Below are positions 61,425 through 64,000 of a DNA stretch of 64,000 bases, in pieces. Source of the DNA: Pseudoxanthomonas koreensis_A (GTDB taxonomy: Bacteria; Pseudomonadota; Gammaproteobacteria; Xanthomonadales; Xanthomonadaceae). The notes beneath the pieces were generated by a model. It saw only the letters and a list, made by a program, of their open reading frames with translations, made no database searches and was not told the origin of the DNA. The stretch is taken from the NCBI RefSeq assembly GCF_041890415.1, contig NZ_CP169056.1, forward strand, positions 1,116,001 through 1,180,000. The letters run 5' to 3'. Within the stretch, counting starts at the first letter, position 1; every line of letters begins with the position of its first letter. Position numbers and translations under genes: made by a program.

Positions 61425-63431
61425 TCAGCGCCAGACCTTGATCTGCTCGGCTTCGGTGCGCTGCATCGGCTGGCCTGCCTTGCAGCCGAAGGCGGCACCG
61501 AAGGCCGGCAGGTTGCCAAGCGGCACGTTGCTGCGCAGGACGCCGGGGGCGTGGATGTCGGCGGTCAGCCGCTCGCTGGCGGCATTGGCCGACAACTGCT
61601 GCGCCCACAGCCTGGACCAGGCCTGGAAAAAGGCCTGGCGGTCGGCCGGCTTGGCTTGCGGCTGCGCCTTGGCGTACGCCTCCCACGCCAGCTCCAGCCC
61701 GGCCAGGTCGCCAAGCCCCTCGTCGCGGACCAGGGTGCCGTTGACCTTGGCACCCTTCACGCCGGGATAGTCGTAGGCCACGTACTGGTTGGCCACCCGC
61801 TCGCCCAGGTGCAGCCAGGCACTCTTGTCGGCGGGCGTCCACCAGCTGCGCAGCTCGCCTTGCGCATCCACCAGCGCGCCCTTGGCGTCCACTGCGCGGG
61901 TGAGCTGGTTGCCGACCAGCGCCGCATAGGCGCCGTACACCACTGCCGGGTCGGCGGCGTCGAACACCGGCGGCTGCAGCACCGCGGCGGTGACGATCAG
62001 CCGGTTCTGGGCGATGTCGTAGGCCAGCGCAGGCTGTTGCGGCAGCACGTCCCAGCGGCGGTCGGCGTTGCCCTTGCCGATGCGCCGCATCTCCTCGCGG
62101 TGGCGCCACGCCGAGGCGATCAGCATGTTGCCACCGAAGCTGCCGCGGCCCATCGGCTGCACGGTGTAGTCCAGGTCGCGGCGCGGGGTGCCCACTTCGA
62201 TCGCCAGCGCCCTGAGCTTGGCCGCGGCTTCGGCCTTGGCCTCGTCGCTCATCCATGATGCGCGCGCCACTGCGGCCACCTGGGCCTGCCGCACCTCGTC
62301 GATGACCAGCCCTGCCTGCCGGCGCGCGGCGGGTGTGAGGTGGCGTTCGGCATATTCGCGGCCCAGCATCGGGCCCGCTGCGGTATTGATCGCATCCAGG
62401 ACCTGGCGCCAGCGCGGTGCCGGTGCACTGCGGCCGGCCAGCACCCGGCCACGGAAGCCGAAGCTGGCGTCGCGGAAACTCCTGGACAGGTAAGGCGCCA
62501 TGGCATCGCCCACCCGCCAGCGCAGGTAGGCCTTCCATTGCTCGGGGCGGACCTTGGCGACCATGCCGTCGAGTTCGGCAAACAGGGCCGGGTCGGGCAG
62601 CGAGACCAGGTCGTCCTTGACCCCCTGTGCCTCGAGGAACTGGGCCAGTTGCAGGTTGCGGTAACGCTTGGCCAGTTCGGCGGTCGGCACCGGTGCGTAG
62701 GTGCGGAATGGATTGTTGAGGTCGGCAATCGACTGCGACTTGCGCGCGATCGCGGTCTCGATGGCGAACACCGCGGCCGTCTCCGCTTCCAGCCGCGCCG
62801 GGGCGGTGCCGGTGAGGGTGAGGATCTGCCTGACGTAATCCCCGTAGCGCTGCAGCAGGGCGCGGGTGTCGGCGTCGTCGCGGGTATAGAAGGCCGGGTC
62901 GGGCAGGCCCATGCCGCCCTGCATGAAGTAGCCGATGTGGCGGTCCAGCGCCTTCAGGTCCACGTCCGGGGCGAAGTTGAACGCCACCGGGATGCCGACC
63001 TGGTGCAGGGCCGCGATTGCCGCCGGCACGTCCCTTGACCGCTTGATCGCGTCGATGCGCGCCAGCAGCGGGGCGATCGGCCTGGAGCCGTCGGCCTCGA
63101 CCGCGGCTTCGTCCAGGCCGCTGGCCCAGAAATCGCCCAGGCGCTTCTGCACCTCGTTCTGCGGCGAGGCCATGGCGGCATCGAGCAGGTCGCGCTGCTG
63201 CTGCAGGGCGCGTTCGGCCAGCTGTCCCAGGGCGCTGACCGCCTCCGGATCAGCCGGCGCAGGGTTGGCCTTGAGCCATCCGGCGTTGGCCTGGGCGTAG
63301 AAATCGGTGCATTGCGCCGGCACCGCCGGCGTGCCGCTGGCGCGCTTGCGTTGCGCGTGGGCGTCGGTGCTGGCCAGGGCGAACAGGCCCAGGCTCAGGG
63401 CCAGGACAAGCGGGCGGATGGGCTGCGTCAT
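61425..63431 (-). CDS. M13 (neprilysin-like) peptidase homologue lacking the HExxH zinc motif
   Basis: The 668-residue protein has a signal peptide (1-27) and full-length M13 architecture, including TAAVLQPPVF (481-490) and the C-terminal segment with SERLTADIHAPGVLRSNVPL. The catalytic helix, HExxH in active enzymes, reads NQLTR at 508-512, so both zinc histidines and the catalytic glutamate are gone. The NAYY substrate motif before it is also lost. The third-ligand region keeps ExxxD as EGLGD (571-575). The reading frame is intact and well conserved elsewhere, so this looks like a pseudoenzyme rather than a decaying gene. Confidence 0.87.
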   Translation of the reverse strand: MTQPIRPLVLALSLGLFALASTDAHAQRKRASGTPAVPAQCTDFYAQANAGWLKANPAPADPEAVSALGQLAERALQQQRDLLDAAMASPQNEVQKRLGDFWASGLDEAAVEADGSRPIAPLLARIDAIKRSRDVPAAIAALHQVGIPVAFNFAPDVDLKALDRHIGYFMQGGMGLPDPAFYTRDDADTRALLQRYGDYVRQILTLTGTAPARLEAETAAVFAIETAIARKSQSIADLNNPFRTYAPVPTAELAKRYRNLQLAQFLEAQGVKDDLVSLPDPALFAELDGMVAKVRPEQWKAYLRWRVGDAMAPYLSRSFRDASFGFRGRVLAGRSAPAPRWRQVLDAINTAAGPMLGREYAERHLTPAARRQAGLVIDEVRQAQVAAVARASWMSDEAKAEAAAKLRALAIEVGTPRRDLDYTVQPMGRGSFGGNMLIASAWRHREEMRRIGKGNADRRWDVLPQQPALAYDIAQNRLIVTAAVLQPPVFDAADPAVVYGAYAALVGNQLTRAVDAKGALVDAQGELRSWWTPADKSAWLHLGERVANQYVAYDYPGVKGAKVNGTLVRDEGLGDLAGLELAWEAYAKAQPQAKPADRQAFFQAWSRLWAQQLSANAASERLTADIHAPGVLRSNVPLGNLPAFGAAFGCKAGQPMQRTEAEQIKVWR

Positions 63432-63628
63432 CGGGGGAATGGGCGCTGGATGGAGGGCGCGGCGAGTGTAGCAAGGCGTTTCAACCTGCCGTACACGCAG
63501 CGGCGGCGCCGCGCCGGGCGTGCAGGGGCGGGAGACGCCCGGCATTGCCGGCCCGGATGGATTGGGCCGGCAACTTGAGCGGTTGCGGGCACAATGGATG
63601 GGCAATCGCAACGGACAAGGAGTGGGAC

Positions 63629-64000
63629 ATGCAGGTCGAATTCCACGGCGCGGCCGGCCAGGTGACCGGATCCATGCATCTGGTCGAGGCCGCCGGCAAG
63701 CGGTTGCTGCTGGACTGCGGGATGCTGCAGGGCAGCCGCGAGCAGGAGGCCGGCAACGCCGAGCCGTTCCCGTTCGATCCTGCCGGCCTGGATGCCGTGG
63801 TGCTCAGCCATGCCCACATCGACCACATCGGCCGGGTGCCGTTGCTGGTGGCGCGCGGCTTTTCCGGGCCGATCTGGCTGCAGCGCGCCAGCGCCGACCT
63901 GCTGCCGGTCATGCTTGAGGATGCCGCCTCGCTGGCCGCATCCGAGGCCGTGCGCGCCAACCGCCATCGTGCCCCGGGCGAGCCGGAACAGGCGCCGCTG
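63629..64000 (+). CDS. MBL-fold RNA metallohydrolase (beta-CASP type), N-terminal part (runs off the right edge)
   Basis: The visible 124 codons begin MQVEFHGAAGQVTGSMHLVE and contain LLLDCGMLQG and the zinc motif SHAHIDHIGRVP, where HxHxDH is complete. This pattern is that of the exonuclease/CPSF-like MBL proteins (YSH1-like), which process RNA. AAGGAG lies about 7 bases before the ATG. It is divergent from the M13 homologue. The beta-CASP domain itself is outside the window. Confidence 0.88.
   Translation, partial: MQVEFHGAAGQVTGSMHLVEAAGKRLLLDCGMLQGSREQEAGNAEPFPFDPAGLDAVVLSHAHIDHIGRVPLLVARGFSGPIWLQRASADLLPVMLEDAASLAASEAVRANRHRAPGEPEQAPL

Noticed and set aside
61425..63431. The M13 homologue treated as a pseudogene
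   Set aside because: The frame is intact, the signal peptide and conserved segments remain, and several catalytic motifs changed without frameshifts, so a pseudoenzyme is more likely.

Overview
The window is about 70% G+C, densely coded, and looks like the chromosome of a member of the Lysobacteraceae/Xanthomonadaceae (a Lysobacter, Luteimonas, Pseudoxanthomonas or Stenotrophomonas relative). The strongest evidence is the arginine cluster at 20.9-29.1 kb. It encodes the N-acetylcitrulline route described for Xanthomonas: an acetylornithine carbamoyltransferase with W77, E92 and K302 in the expected places, a deacetylase, and a fused N-acetylglutamate synthase-kinase. A DksA with a histone-H1-like tail, and TAGGAGC and nested palindromic intergenic repeats, fit the same family. 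No prophage, IS element, rRNA operon, CRISPR array or replication origin was seen.

Layout. 0-2.2 kb: trpBA, with the first codons of a divergent LysR-type regulator at the left edge. 2.2-4.3 kb: alkylation repair (an Ada-AlkA fusion, then ogt). 4.4-11.3 kb: small envelope proteins, the helicase deaD, and a diguanylate cyclase coupled to rluF. 11.4-14.9 kb (minus): an EamA transporter and an overlapping chain yidD-pyrC-M23 peptidase. 15.1-16.4 kb: dksA with a structured leader. 16.7-19.9 kb (minus): cysS-sufE-MFS. 20.6-32.1 kb: arginine and proline synthesis (leader peptide and attenuator, argF', argG, GNAT, argE', argB, GNAT, argC, argH, a YciI protein, proB, proA). 32.1-34.5 kb: a polysaccharide synthase and an outer-membrane barrel behind a CRP/Clp-like site. 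34.5-44.1 kb (minus): CynX-type MFS, tRNA-Pro, cydABX, EamA, murB, pyrD, a DUF4190 protein and an ALDH7-type dehydrogenase. 44.3-49.5 kb: tRNA-Arg, tgt, yajC, secD, secF, flanked on both sides by nested palindromic elements. 50.8-55.7 kb: suhB divergent from trmJ, then a PhnD-like binding protein coupled to a GGDEF-EAL protein. 55.8-64 kb: ExoD and CNNM membrane proteins, a DUF47-Pit phosphate transporter pair, an alkyltransferase-like protein, a rhomboid protease, an M13 peptidase homologue without its zinc motif, and the start of a beta-CASP metallohydrolase.

Gene organisation. Many neighbours are translationally coupled through 4-base ATGA, GTGA or TTGA overlaps: cyclase/rluF, yidD/pyrC, pyrC/peptidase, argE'/argB, GNAT/argC, glycosyltransferase/barrel, pyrD/murB and PhnD/GGDEF-EAL.

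The most notable non-coding signals are four. (1) A classical-looking attenuator before argF': a 33-codon reading frame with clustered Arg codons, an antiterminator arm overlapping its stop codon, and a terminator. (2) Two tandem hairpins with GNRA-type tetraloops in the dksA leader. (3) A family of five composite palindromic elements around yajC-secDF whose stems differ in sequence but keep the same fold. (4) A TAGGAGC palindrome that supplies the stop codon of proB. All functional calls rest on recognising protein families and reading motifs by eye; no database search was run.
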